Shown here piece by piece: positions 42,660 to 54,936 of a DNA stretch of 64,000 nucleotides. The stretch lies in the NCBI RefSeq assembly GCF_041146795.1, contig NC_135177.1, forward strand, positions 62,001-126,000. The letters are read 5' to 3'. Under the pieces are notes generated by a model. That model made no database searches. It worked only from the letters and a program-made list of their open reading frames with translations, and was not told where the DNA came from. This stretch comes from Maylandia zebra (taxonomy: Eukaryota > Chordata > Actinopteri > Cichliformes > Cichlidae). Position numbers and translations under genes: made by a program. Each line of letters begins with the position of its first letter. Position 1 is the first letter of the stretch.

Positions 42660-45330
42660 CATGAGACTTTATGTCACTGTGGGGCGTGGGTTTGGTCTCT
42701 GGCCTGCTGCAGTGGAGGGGAGGTACAGTGAGCTCTCAGGGCAGTGACGGGGGAAACAGGTGGAGGCTGCTTTGGCGCCGGCCCCCTCCCTTTTGCTGTC
42801 AGTGGCATTGCATCGGATGGGGGAGGGCAACGATTTGCAAATTTTTACAGAGACTTTCCGCGCCAAAGCACTGGTGTGTCGTTGGCCAGAGGAGAAGTGG
42901 GCACTGCTGCTGCAGCTGCTACTGTCAGGGGAGGCCCAGATGGCGGCCCTAACTCTGCCTCTGGCTCTGGCTGCAATTAGGACTGGGCGATATGACCCAA
43001 AATTCATATCTAGATAGTTTTTAGCTGGATGGCGATATACGATATATATCTCAATTTTTTTTAAAGCCATAAAGTAAGAACAAAAAGAGAGTTCTTAGTC
43101 AAAGCTGTGTCCCAGATGTCACACAGGCACTTTTATTAACATACAATGTAGATGTACATGAAAAAATTACTCAAATAAATAATTAGCATTTAATAAATAA
43201 TAATGCTCTATAAATAAAAGAAAACAATGTTGTTTTTGTGCATAACAAAAAGTTCGCAATTGTGCAGTCAACATGTAAACTAACAGACGCTGAGCGTAAT
43301 AACAAAGACAGACAGATTTCACAGCTGCTCTGTTCCCAAGTTCTACTACGTGACTGACAGTATTAACCCCGATTCTTTTGTCCCCATGATAGAACAGAGA
43401 AAACCGACTCATAGTGTGTTAAAAAATTTATATGTCTTTTTATTCAATCATCTTCCGGAAGAGAGAGAGACCCTGCACAGCTAAAACGCCAGCTGCAAGA
43501 GTTCTAACATTTTTAGCTCAACATGTGTCTTATATGGTGTTATTTCTGTACTTCAGACGTCACACACGTCACACACAGTTTCAAACATTGCTTATATGGA
43601 AAGTTCCTCTTTTCTGTATCTTATCTATTAATATGCCTGTGCACTAAAACTTCCTGTTTTTCAGTCTGGCTGAGCACTTAGTTGTGTGGCCTTGCTCTAC
43701 AAGCCTTCATTATTAAAGTACATAAAACAATATAATAGGAAAATAAGGATACTAAGGATATTGATTTCATGACAACGGCCTGGAGTTTGAAATGCTCTTT
43801 TTAACCACATCGCTGAACAGGTGCAATTTATGGTCCTTATACGCACACAGTATGGTAATATTACGTTGAAGCACAGTAGATATCACTCCCTAAGGCTCCA
43901 GACTATGGTAGCAGCAATGCTCAGACAATCCATCAAGTGGTGCAGCCCCGTAGTTTACCAAAGTCGTACTAAAACATTTTTTGACAGATTGCTGAGCGCC
44001 GTGTCCCACATAAAATCGGTTCGCGGTCATCAAGCACAACCAGAATTCATACATAAGGTGCACTGTCAACTTTTGAGAAAATGAAAGGATTTTAGGATCT
44101 TATATCTCGTATAAAAATATATCGATATTTAAAAAAAAAAAAGAAACAAAACTCGACATATCGCCCAGCCCTAACTCGATGTGTGCTGCAGTTGTGGATC
44201 ATCTGGGCCTCTCCCTGGAGGACCATCCAGCCAGCCGGATGACTGGAGGAGAGCGGCTGTTTGCCTGGGCCAGAAACTGCAGAATGGAATGGTTGGCTTT
44301 GACCTGGGCTATCAGAAGAAGGCTCGCATGATATCACATATTGTTTGCTGTGCAGATTTACCTGCATTTCCTGTTGCGGAATGACAGGCTGTATTGAGTG
44401 AGTCACGGCACTCACACCGAAGAAACACACACCTAGCTGTTGGTGCTGCGATGCCGCCTGGAATATAATTTCCCGGCAGCTCATTATATCCCCATGGCAG
44501 GGCATGTGGGATGAAACAAAACTCTGGAGAGAATAACATCCTGATTTTATTGGCCAGACATCCAAGCAGATGTGTTTTCCCCCGTTCCTGGTCATACTTC
44601 ACTCATTGAGCACCATTCTGCCTGAACATAAAAGGCAAATTGTTCAGAGGGAATTGGCTAAGATGTTAAAGTTGGGAGTAATAGAAGTGTTTCACAGTGT
44701 GTGGTGTAGCCCCATAGTTCCTGTGGTGAGGAAGGATGGGTCTATACGGTTCTGTGTTGACTATCGCAAGGTGAACGAAGTGTCACAGCTTGAAGCCTAC
44801 CCCATGCCCCGGGTTGACGACCCCTTGGGCACTGCCCGCCTTTTCACTACATTGGATTTTACCATGGGCTACTGGCAGATTCCCTTATCTGCAGATTCCA
44901 GGGAAAAAATAGCTTTCTCCAATCTGTACGGTTTGTACCAATCTGTCACACTTCTGTTCGGGTTGTTTGGAGCCCCTGCCAACTTCCAGTGCCTCATGGA
45001 CCGGATACTGCAGCTGCATGCTGTGTATGCTGCTGCCTACTTGGATGATGTTATCATCCACAGTGATACCTGGGTGGACCATGTGCAGCAAGTGGTCGCG
45101 TCCTGGAGTCTTTGAGGCTCACAGCAAACCTGAAGAAGTGTGTGCAGTTGGATGAAGGTACAATATTTAGGGTACCACTTGGGGGAAGGGCAGGCAGGTG
45201 TGTCCTCAGATGGAGTAGGCTCGGTCGGATGTGGCCCAGGCCTCAGTCGGGCGGTGGGAGTATGTGGTGGTGTTGTGATAACTGGTCTGCCTGTGGAGGG
45301 CCAGTATAGTGAGTTCTAAGGGCAGCATCA
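42660..45330 (+). mobile_element. Degraded Ty3/gypsy retrotransposon in an NLR intron
   Basis: A gag fragment at about 42760-42975 (FTETFRAKALVCRWPEEKW, LLLSGEAQMAALTLP) continues after a MITE at about 44175-44320 (VVDHLGLSLEDH, RMTGGERLFAWARNC). A reverse transcriptase fragment follows at 44570-45115: GVIEVFHSVWCSPIVPVVRKDG, FTTLDFTMGYWQIPL and YLDDVIIHS. Protease, RNase H and integrase are missing and LTRs were not recognised, so the copy is internally deleted and dead. Confidence 0.75.
42980..44171. mobile_element. MITE interrupting the gypsy gag fragment
   Basis: 1192 bp with inverted ends GGACTGGGCGATATG / CATATCGCCCAGCCC, flanked by TA (42978-42979, 44172-44173). No transposase. The gypsy gag frame resumes directly after it. 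Confidence 0.75.
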
Positions 45331-45927
45331 CAGTGATGGGAGAAACTGGTGTGTGCGGGAACTAATGGCTCTCTCTTCTCTAAATATGTAGAGACTGTGG
45401 GGACATGCGAGAGAGGAGTTTGTAATGTTAGTGGAGTAGCACAGAATGGAGCTGCTCCTGGAGACACCTGTAGCTTACAGTGAAGAATTTAGTCAACAAA
45501 GCCAAATAAACAGATCAAGTGACACTGAAATCCCGTGCATGTTCGGTTGCTTGTTACACACTGCTTTGTGGAGAACTCTGATGTGTTTTCTAACTACTGT
45601 ATCTGCTTTTGCAGAAATTATTTCTATAAAAACTTTACTGTTTCAGTCTCTCAGAATCTCTAAATCATTTGTTAACCTAAGTGAGATCAAAGGACTTTTG
45701 CAGTCTTAGAGTCTAATTAGCCCTCACTCACCAGGATCATTGGATTTAATGAGCAAGTTCCAGGTCTTTGATATTTTGTCCCTGTGTAAATCTAACGTTA
45801 TTAAGTCAACCATAAATAGTAATGCACACTGACATTTGTCTTTCTTGTAAAGGTTCAAGATATGAAGTGATTTGAATGAATCGCAAACCGTTTGTGATTA
45901 AATGATAATTGTTTTTGTTCTTTTTAG
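45331..45927. other. Intron before the first LRR exon
   Basis: No gene or clear repeat; ends in a normal T-rich acceptor tract. Confidence 0.4.
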
Positions 45928-46101
45928 TCTGAGTGTCCCTAAACTCTCAGAGAGAGGCTATGAAGCTCTGTCCTCAGTTCTCAGCTCCCGGTCCTCTAGT
46001 CTGAGAGAGCTGAACCTGAGTATCAACACTCTGCATGATTCAGCACTGAATCTTCTGTCTGCTTCAGTGAAGAGTCCAGAGTGTGCATTGAAAACACTCA
46101 G
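45928..46101 (+). CDS. NLR LRR exon 1
   Basis: A 174-bp exon, the standard size for fish NLR LRR exons, with LSSRSSSLRELNLSINTLHDSAL and the ribonuclease-inhibitor-type pattern LxxLxLxxN. Phase continues from the NACHT exon. Confidence 0.88.
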
Positions 46102-46328
46102 GTCAGCTCATCTAATATTCTGCATTCTTTCATTCTTTATGAATTGACATAAGAAATCAGTTAAAGTACTAAGCAAATCAAGGTCAACTTTTATTGTTGT
46201 GTTTTATGAAATACATTTGAGAGAGGGAGAGAAAGATATTTTTTTTTTGAAGTTATGGTAATCTTCTATATTTCTAACCTTTTAACATGAGAAGACAACA
46301 GATTTTTAAAAATGTTCTTTTCCCCCAG

Positions 46329-46502
46329 ACTGAGTCTCTGTAACTTGTCAGAGACGAGCTATGAAGCCCTGTCTTCAGTTCTGAACTGCCAGTCCTCTAG
46401 TCTGAGAGAGCTGGACCTGAGTAACAACACTCTGCGGGATTCAGCAGTGAAGCTTCTTTCAGCAGGACTGAGGAGTCCACACTGTAAACTGAATATGCTG
46501 AG
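46329..46502 (+). CDS. NLR LRR exon 2
   Basis: A 174-bp exon in phase with the previous one; core [21 protein letters not shown]. Intact. Confidence 0.88.
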
Positions 46503-46991
46503 GTGAAATCAAGTGATACTGTGCTTTTCATCAATTGGCAGAATTAAGCAATATGAATACACTATTAAAAAAGAATAAAAATAAAGGAACACCTTTTAAT
46601 TAAAATATAACATCAGTTAAACTTCTGCAATAGTTTTATGATCATTTAAGTATTGATCAATGTCAGCTACTTCGGTGTTAATGCACTGCCCTCACTGCCC
46701 GGCACATGGAGCCCAATTGGCATTTGCCTTAGAAAACCAGAATTGATTCACCGTTGTCCTAAGTATCATCTTGGTGTTTTGTTTTTGCTGTGTTTTTTTT
46801 CTTCTTTTGACTAGTGTAATATAGCCAATAAATGTCAGTGTCATCCATCTATTGTATGTTAGTAAGGCATGAAGGATTCCTGAAAAAAAAAAGAAAAAAA
46901 ACAGGGTTACATATTGCTAAACCTTAACTCTTCCGTGCACTCTCATTCCACTTCAACAGTGTTCGTTTAATGTTTATATTTCATTTTTCAG
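46503..46991. other. Intron between LRR exons 2 and 3
   Basis: Contains AAAAATAAAGGAACACCTTTT (46575-46597) and similar fragments that resemble a degraded DNA transposon; not resolved further. Confidence 0.35.
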
Positions 46992-47158
46992 ACTAAGTCA
47001 TTGTCAGTTCTCAGAGAGAGGCTGTGAAGATCTGTTCTCAGTTCACAGCCCTCTACTCTGAGAGAGCTGGACCTGAGTAACTCTGACCTGCAGGATTCAG
47101 GCGTGAAGCTCTTGTCTGTTGGATTGAAGAGTCAACATTGTAATATGGAAACTCTCAG
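46992..47158 (+). pseudogene. NLR LRR exon 3, 7-base deletion
   Basis: Splice borders are present but the exon is 167 bp, 7 short of 174; the missing bases lie near 47040-47055 just before [15 protein letters not shown]. Inclusion would shift the frame, though skipping the exon would keep it since its neighbours share the phase. Confidence 0.8.
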
Positions 47159-47261
47159 GTCAGAATTGAAATTTTTTCTACTGATGATCATTTCAAACAT
47201 GTTTTATATTATTGCATAAACAGTATCTTGATAGGGAATTCTTCATTTAAATTATCAGTTT

Positions 47262-50137
47262 CCCTCTCTGTGAATCGCTACCTTATCATGGTGGAGGGGT
47301 TTGTGTGTCCCAGGGATTCCAGGGGCTATGTTGTCGGGGGGCTTTTGCCCCCTGGTAGGGTCTCTCATGGCAAATTGGTCCTGGGTGAGGTACCAGACAA
47401 AGAGCGATTAAGAAGACCCTTATCAAGAGAACATCAAGGGAACAGTTTACCCTGCCCGGAATAGGGTTACCGGGGCCCAGTCCTGGAGCCAGGCCCGGGG
47501 AGGGTGCCCCAGGGCGAGCGTCTGGTGGCCGGGCCTTAGTCCATGGGGCCCGGCCGGGCACAGCCCGACGAGGAGACATGAGCCCATCCTCCCGCAGGCC
47601 CACTACCCACAGGAGGCGCCATAGGGGTCGGGTGCATTGTGTGCCGGGCGGCGGCCAGAAGCGGAGGCCCTGGTGGACTGATCCCCAGCTGCCAAACCGG
47701 AAATAGGGACCGTGATTGGGCCTACCTGATCGGAACCCGAGCGGTGTTTTGTTATTGGACTTCCGTGCAAATCACAGTTTGGCCATAACAAACACCTTGT
47801 TGGAACATAAGAGTGTCCATAAGTGCATGTGGCACCAGGACGCTCTAGGCCGCAGGTCGATGATCGATTTTGTAATCGTATCACCAGACCTGCGACCATG
47901 TGTTCTGGACCCTCGGGTAAAGAGAGGGGCTGAGCTGTCAACTGACCACCTGGTGGTGAGTTGGATCAGGTGGCGGCGGAGGATGCTGGACAGACCCGGT
48001 GCACCACGTAGTGAGGGTGTGCTGGGAACGTCTAGCAGAGGCCCCAGTCCGCGAGATCTTAAACAGCATTCCGAGGGAGACTGTGGACATTGAGTCCGAA
48101 TGGACCATGTTCAGCGTCTCCATTGCCGAAGCTGCTGCATTGAGCTGTGGCCGCAAGGTGGTTGGTGCCTGCCGTGGTGGTAATCCCCAAACCAAATGGT
48201 GGACACCAGAGGTGAAGGGAGCCACCAGGCTGAAGAAGGAGTCCTATCGGGCTTGGTTAGCCTGTGGGACTCTAGAGGCAGCCGACAGGTATCGACAGGC
48301 CAAGCGGAATGCGGCTCGGGCAGTGGCTGAAGCAAAAACTCGGGTGTGGGAGGAGAGGCCATGGAAAAAGACTTTCAGACTGCCTCGAAGAGATTCTGGC
48401 AAACAGTCAGGCATCTCAGGAGGAGAAAGCGGTGCTCTACCTGCACTGTGTATAGTGCTGGCGAAGTGCTGTTGACATCGACTGAGAAAATTGTCGGGCG
48501 GTGGAAGGAATACTTCGAGGACCTCCTTAATCCCACTGACACGTCTTCCGAGGAGGAAGCAGAGTCTGGGGATGAGGGGAATAACCCGCCAATTTCTGGG
48601 GGCGAGGTCACTGAGGCAGTTAAACAACTCCTTGTTGGCAGAGCCCCTGGTGTTGATGAGGTCCGCCCCGAGTTCCTGAAGGCTCTGGACGTTGTAGGGC
48701 TGTCCTGGTTGACACGCCTCTACAATGTTGCGTGGAGATCAGGGGCAGTACCCCTGGACTGGCAGACCGGGGTGGTGGTCCCCATTTTTAAGAAGGGAGA
48801 CCGGAGGGTGTGTTCCAACTACAGGGGGATTACACTCCTCAGCCTCCCTGGGAAAGTCTATGCCAGGGTGCTGGAAAGGAGAGTTCGTCCACTAGTCAAA
48901 CCTTGGATACAGGAGGAACAATGTGGTTTTCTTCCTGGTCGCGGAACACTGGACCAGCTCTTTATCCTCTCGAGGATACTTGAGGGTGCATGGGAGTTTG
49001 CCCAACCAGTCTACATGTGTTTTGTGGACTTGGAGAAGGCATTTGACCGTGTCTCTCGGGGTGTCCTGTGGGAGGTGTTGCGGGAGTATGGGGTGTCTGG
49101 CCCATTGCTACGCGACATTCGATCCCTATACAACCGTTGCAAGAGCTTGGTTCGCATTGCCAGCAATAAGTTGGACTCGTTCCCGGTGGGTGATGGGCTC
49201 CGCCAGGGCTGCCCTTTGTCACCGGTTCTGTTCATAATTTTTATGGACAGGATTTCTAGGCGCAGCCAAGTGGCGGAGGGCTTTCCCTTCGGTGGCCTCA
49301 GAATCTCATCTCTGCTTTTTGCAGATGATGTAGTTCTGTTGGCTTCATCGGGTGAAGGCCTCCAGCTCGCACTGGAACGGTTTGCAGCTGAGTGTGAAGC
49401 AGCGGGATTGAGGATCAGCACCTCCAAATCTGAGGCCATGGTTCTCAGCGGGAAAAGGGTGGAGTGCTCTCTCCGGGTCGGGGATGAGTTCCTGCCCCAA
49501 GTGGAGGAGTTCAAGTATCTCGGGGTCTTGTTTGCGAGTGATGGGAGAAGGGAGCCGGAGATGGACAGACGGATTTGGGCTGCGGCTGCAGTGATGCGGA
49601 CGCTGCACCGGTCCGTCGTGGTGAAGAGGGAGCTGAGTGTAAAAGCGAAGCTCTTAATTTACCGGTCGATCTACGTCCCTACCCTCACCTATGGCCACGA
49701 GCTGTGGGTAGTGACCGAAAGAACGAGATCGCGGATGCAAGTGGCAGAAATGAGCTTCCTCCGAAGGGTGGCTGGCCTCTCCCTTAAAGATAGGGTGAGA
49801 AGTTTGGCCATCCGGGAGGGGCTCAGAGTGGAGCCGCTGCTCTTCCACATCGAAAGGAGCCAGCTGAGGTGGTTCGGGCATCTGACAAGGATGCCTCCTG
49901 GGCGCCTCCTGGGTGAGGTGTTCCAGGCATGTCCCACCGGGAGGAGGCCCAGGGGCGGACCCAGGACACGCTGGAGAGATTATATCTCCCGGCTGGCCTG
50001 GGAACACCTTGGTGTTCCCTCAGATAAGCTGGAGGAGGTGGCTGGGGAGAGAGAGGTCTGGGCTTCTCTGCTTAGGCTGCTGCCCCCGCGACCCGGCCTC
50101 AGATAAAGCAGATGAAGATGGATGGATGGATGGATGG
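47262..50137 (+). mobile_element. RTE/Rex3-type LINE with internal deletion
   Basis: A 2.9-kb copy with the 5' end intact (starting near GTGAATCGCTACCTTATCATGG) and 3' tail (GATG)n at 50121-50140. The endonuclease keeps only its C-terminal part (about 47740-47970, with GRRSMIDFVIVS and STDHLVVSW); the N-terminal part is deleted at about 47705. There are frame changes at about 47970-48040 and about 48370. The rest is a continuous frame (next entry). It lies in the NLR intron between LRR exons 3 and 4. Confidence 0.85.
48346..50106 (+). pseudogene. RTE-type reverse transcriptase, long open frame
   Basis: 586 codons without a stop, covering the whole RT: APGVDEVRPEFLK, VVPIFKKGDRRVCSNYRGI, QCGFLPGRGTLDQLFILS, VDLEKAFDRV, GLRQGCPLSPVLF, the catalytic FADDVVLLA (about 49318-49344), EFKYLGVLFASDG, and the RTE C-terminal region ending LGVPSDKLEEVAGEREVWA. 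It catalyses target-primed reverse transcription in intact elements. The endonuclease upstream is incomplete, so this copy cannot move by itself, but the RT frame is nearly fresh. Confidence 0.85.
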
Positions 50138-50140
50138 GAT

Positions 50141-51003
50141 TGTTCATGATATTTGTTCACTTTTTTTCATTTGCAATGAACTATCACAACTGATCCTCTG
50201 AGGTATATCAGCACCACTTTCATCCACCAAGCCTTCCAGTTTTATCCCTGTAATCTGAAGTTTTTAACAGACATGTTTTTTCATGTATCAGAATGTGATT
50301 GAAAGATCAAGATCAAATTTCTGTTGTGGAAAATTACATTTGCACATATTAAGAGTCATGACATATTTGCCTCACTCAAAGATAAAATTTAACCCTCTGG
50401 GGTCCACAATATAATTCGTCGTTTTTGACTACTTTTGAATATACCTCTATATTTCACCTTTAAAAACAGTTTACCTTGCCTTGTTTTCCGTTGGGGGTGG
50501 GGGGTTCAGCATAACCTCACATGTTAGCATTTTTACATTTTGACATACCGTGTCAAAATCCCGAGAGATTATATCTCTCTGGTCTCTTTCCCTCTTTTCA
50601 CTCCTGATGTTTTTATATATCACTACTGCATGTTCTTAACTTTTGATTTCTTTCTCCTTAGTTTGTTTAATTCTTATCTCTTTGTGCTCATGATTCTCTT
50701 TCCCCTCACAAGCCTTGGTAGATTTTCAGCCTGGTAGTATCTTTTTGTAAAAGGGAGTTCTTCCATCCCATCATCACCAATTGCAGCTCACAGTGGACTG
50801 ACTGTCTGATGGTTGGGGCTTTCTCTCTATCATACTATATCATGTTTCATTACACTGATAAAATGCTTGAGATGAGTTTTTGAAATTGTCACTTAGAAAT
50901 GAAGTGAAATTAAATTGAATTGATGTAAATGGATAGATGTTATTGAATCTGACAAACAGAAAATCATCGTTGACAGATGGATTGTTGTTTTGTGTGTCTG
51001 CAG
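50141..51003. other. Intron before LRR exon 4
   Basis: AT-rich, no gene. A T-rich stretch near 50570-50720 and poly-purine runs; nothing recognised. Confidence 0.4.
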
Positions 51004-51177
51004 TCTGTCAGGCTGTCTGATCACAGAGGAAGGCTGTACTTCTCCGGCCTCAGTTCTGAGCTCCAGCCCCTCCCATCTGAGAGAGCTTGACCTGAGCTAC
51101 AATCACCCAGGTGACTCAGGAAAGAAGCTGCTGTCGGCTGGACTGAAGGACCCACGCTGGAGACTGGACACTCTCAG
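51004..51177 (+). CDS. NLR LRR exon 4
   Basis: A 174-bp exon with [11 protein letters not shown] and [20 protein letters not shown]. Open and in phase with LRR exon 2 and with the following 47-bp exon. It is separated from LRR exon 3 by a full RTE-type LINE. Confidence 0.85.
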
Positions 51178-51184
51178 GTATGGA

Positions 51185-53100
51185 GAGAATTGCTGTGTCC
51201 CAATTCAGGGTCTGCAGCCTTGAAGGACACGGCCTTCGTGGTCTACATGGACGGCTTCCTCGAAGACAGAGTAGGACGGAAGGTCGAGGCTTGTGAAATA
51301 GGACGGTCTAGCCTCCGTTGCGCTGCTCAGGTTGCCTATAAACCATGATACTGACTGCTAAAACGTTTTATACAGCATTGTTTACCAAAAATAAACAAGA
51401 AAATCCTTTTGTTCATTTGTTTGTTTGTGAGCTTTTCTTGATTTAAAAGAAGTATCTGAGGCTGAGACCATGAGACTGTAAAAGCATGATTGTTGGGCTT
51501 CATCTTTGTAACCAACTAATTTTAAAATTAGCTAGTAATTAATAGTTAGCAAATGTTTTTCATGAAACTAAAGTCATCTCACTATGGTAATGTAAATATA
51601 ATATGACCAATATTAAAGTTTTTATATTTATCATTGTTATTTACAGGAGTGAACTGGAACTCTGTGTCAAATACTGAGCTTCAGTAAAGATTTTAAGTTG
51701 CATTTATTTTTATGTCCATTCATTACTAAATTTGGCCCAATGCTTATATCCATCCATCTTCTCCCGCTTATCTGGGGCTTGATCGTGCAGGCAGCAGCCT
51801 AAGCAGAGAAGCCCAGACCTCCCTCTCCCCAGCCACCTCTTCCAGCTTGTCCAAGGGAACACCAAGGTGTTCCCAGGCCAGCCGAGAAAGATCATCTCTC
51901 CAGCGTGTCCTGGGTCTGCCCCAGGGCCTCCTCCCAGTTGGACATGCCACCTCAACTGGCTCCTTTCGATGTAGAGGAGAACCGGCTCTGAGCCCCTCCC
52001 GGATGGCTGCACCTCTCACCCTATCTCTAAGGGAGAGACCAGCCACCCTTCGCATGAAGTTCATGACCATAGGTGAGGGTAGGGATGTAGATCGACCATT
52101 AAATTGAGAGCTTCACCTTTACGCTAAGCTCTCTCTTCACCATGATGGACCGGCATAGCGTCCGCATCACTCCAGCACCGCAGCACCAATTCGTCTGTTG
52201 ATCTCTGGCTCCCTTCTCCCATCACTTGCGAACAAGATCCCGAGATACTTAAACTGCTCCACTTGGGGCAAGAACTTGTCCCCGACCCAGAGTGGGCACT
52301 GCACCCTTTTCAGGCTGAGAACCATGGCCTCAGATTTGGAGATGCTGATCCTCATTCCCGCTGCTTCACACGGATGCAACCCATTCCAGAGCGAGCTGGA
52401 AGCCATCACCCGATGAAGCCAACCACATCATCCGCGAAAAGCAGAGATGAGATTCTGAGGCCACCTAAGTGAAAGCCACCACCCCGGTCTGCCAGTTAGT
52501 TTCACTCTGTCTGCACCTCATATTCTGCAAAAACAAGCAGTTTCCTGTCAGCCTGTGACCTAGTCAAGGCTGGGCCTCTCATAAAACAATGTAATCAGCA
52601 AATAGCATTAAAAATATATATTTAAATCCCAACAGTTTTCCCCTGTTCGAGTTTTCCAAGAAACACAACATAATTCCTTATTTATCCCATTACGTTTACT
52701 TTCATTTGAGAATAATAGCTAAAATATAACAAAAGAAATCATATCAAAAATGTAACCTTTCAATTGCCCAACCCATTAGGTCATCCGTCCCCTCAACGAG
52801 TTGTACACTTTCAATGTTCCCTTATTACTATGGCATAATTATATACCTTTATTAATTGATTGATTGATTGATGATATAATTAATTACTTGTATCCACAAC
52901 AAATAAAGTCACAATGGTTTTAATATGTCCATTTGGCTCGACACCACCGAACACAGACAGCAATATAACATAGCTAACATTAACAGTGAAGTAAATCCTG
53001 CTTGTGCCGTGATATTCAGGACTGGAGACCGAACAGCATTCACTGACTTTCAGCTTGTCGTGTTTGTGGATATATGACTGACTTTAATTATCCATAAATT
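51185..53100. repeat. MITE-like dispersed repeat, copy 2, with inserted RTE fragment
   Basis: Shares blocks with 20262-20870 (see that entry), starting CCCAATTCAGGGTCTGCAGCCTTGAAGG, a hAT-like MITE end common in fish, and ending with the CTTTCAGCTTGT...GACTTTAATTA block near 53048-53090. The middle (51735-52490) is an RTE fragment. Exact termini unresolved. Confidence 0.55.
51735..52490 (-). pseudogene. Degraded RTE-type LINE 3' part
   Basis: Minus strand. It encodes pieces of the same protein type as 48346-50106: SKSEAMVLSLKRVQC, QFKYLGILFASDGRREPE, RRVAGLSLRDRV, RTRWRDDLSRLAWEHLGVP. There are several frame changes, and it is clearly older than the copy at 47-50 kb. Confidence 0.8.
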
Positions 53101-54002
53101 CATCAAATTCTCTGTATTTCCTCTCCTCAAACGTAATTCATGGGACAACAGTAAAAGTTATGAAAAAAATTCTTGAATCATGAGCATCAGGAGTGTCTGA
53201 CAATATATTGGTAAAAGGTTTGTGTCTTTAGGAACAATTGGAAAATGCATCCCTGTAGAAAATTCCATTTCTCTTTCTATGGAGAGTTTTCAGATTTTGT
53301 GTTGCTCTGAGGCAATTTTCCAGAAATCTGTAACTCCCAAAATAATGACAGTGATAATTTTTTGAAAGCCAGCACAAATACCTACGTTTTGATGTATAAT
53401 TTGTATTGATAGAGTGAGAATTCACCAAGTAGGAAGAAATTGTTCAGACATGAAGAAAAGATTCAGAAAGGTCCAGTGAGTATGCTATGCAGCGACCATA
53501 ACAATGCATGCATCTTCTGAAAAATTATAATGATGCGACTGAAAATTTAAACAAGGATTAAATGAAATTAGTAAATCATATAAAAAAGCTGTTTTTAGGG
53601 TCCAGAATTTTGGAAGTTTTCCATTCATTTGAATGGGAAAAAAATCATGAAAAGGCTTAATATTAAAACTAGTATAAAAGAAATAAATACCAAAAAATAT
53701 AGCTTCGACATTCACCCAGTAAATAGAAACACAAACTCAATAGGTCCATGGCCTGTGGCATTCACCCAATGAAGGTGACAACTTGAATCAGTCATATTTC
53801 ATTCAATACAGTGGTATACTGGCAGATCCAGGATCAGTCCAAATCATCAGCAGTTTGATCCACATATGGATTGAAGTGTATTTGTGAAAATGTTGGACTG
53901 TTTCTTTATCAGTGTCTAACAGTATATGTATGAGAGCCATGTAATGTCCATGTGTGGATACTGAAAGAGACTGTGCTGCTCTGACCCCCCTCCTCCTTTC
54001 AG
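53101..54002. other. Intron before the B30.2 exons
   Basis: AT-rich, no gene or assigned repeat. Ends in a C/T-rich acceptor tract (53985-54002). Confidence 0.4.
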
Positions 54003-54720
54003 GGTGGAGCCTGCTGGAGTCCGATGGTTGAGACCAGGTCTGAGGAAGTGTAAGTGTGTTTTTAATGGGATTCCTGAAAACAAAGCAGCACACATTCAAC
54101 CATCTTCATCATGTCAGGAGTCATCATCAAAGTGTCAATCAATGAACAGATGATGGATCAATAACTGCAGCTGGATTGTGTTTGTTCTCTCCATCAGATT
54201 CCTGTCAACTCACAATCGACACAAACACAGTATATAGAAGACTTATCTGACAACAACAGGAAGGTGACACGTGTGGAGGAGGTTCAGTCATATCCTGATC
54301 ATCCAGACAGATTTGATGTTCGTCCTCAGTTACTGTGTAGAAATGGTCTGACTGGTCGCTGTTACTGGGAGGTCGAATATGGAGGAATTGTTTGTATATC
54401 AATGAGTTACAGAAGAATCAGAAGGAAAGGAGGCAGTGATGACTGTGTTTGGATGGAATGATCAGTCCTGGACTCTGAGTTTCTCTAATGATGGTCCTCA
54501 ATCTGTCTGGCACAATAAGAGAGAAACACCGCTCTCCCCCTTCTCCTCTCTTTCTAACAGAGTAGCAGTGTATGTGGACTGTCCTGCTGGCACTCTGTCC
54601 TTCTACAGAGTCTCCTCTGACACTCTGATCCACCTCCACACCTTCAACACCACATTCACTGAACCTCTTTATCCTGGATTTAGGTTTAGGTCTCCTGGTT
54701 CCTCCGTGTCCCTATGCTGA
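54003..54720 (+). pseudogene. NLR B30.2 (PRY-SPRY) exons, frameshifted
   Basis: A 47-bp linker exon (54003-54049, VEPAGVRWLRPGLRK) and the terminal exon 54198-54720. PRY starts SCQLTIDTNT and SPRY has GRCYWEVEY, DQSWTLSFS and VYVDCPAGTLSFYRVS. B30.2 domains bind ligand or partner proteins and are a fish-specific addition to NLRs. Two shifts break it: near 54243, before the SDNN region, and near 54455, in the CVFGWND region. The reading frame is otherwise well kept, so the damage is young. Confidence 0.85.
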
Positions 54721-54936
54721 GTGGAGTGTAAAGAGTGTCCTCCTGTTAGAGAAACACTCTGACTGTTGAACAGATAGTTCAGTCTGTACATGTCATGTCT
54801 GTCTCTTTCACTCACAAACACGTTTTCAGATTCATGGATTCAATCAGTTGATGTTTGAAACTGTTCTAAGTGATTCCTTGTAAACTTCTTCCTCTTCAGT
54901 CCTTTGAAGATGAAGGTCTAATTATTCCTTTTTTCT

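Larger units (their letters stand above)
35657..54720 (+). pseudogene. NLR gene (NLRC3-like, FISNA-NACHT-LRR-B30.2), damaged
   Basis: A member of the large fish NLR-C family of cytosolic immune receptors. Exons seen: 35657-35745 (ATG, MDQCEDREEG), 35830-35932, 40269-40470, 40631-42419 (FISNA-NACHT), LRRs at 45928-46101, 46329-46502, 46992-47158 and 51004-51177, then 54003-54049 and the PRY-SPRY exon 54198-54720 ending in TGA. Lesions: exon 2 ends in a phase that does not join exon 3 (an N-terminal exon is missing or unrecognised); the third LRR exon is 7 bases short of the standard 174; the last exon has two shifts. Introns are swollen by transposons. The central NACHT exon is intact, so expression of a shortened protein remains possible. 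Confidence 0.85.
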
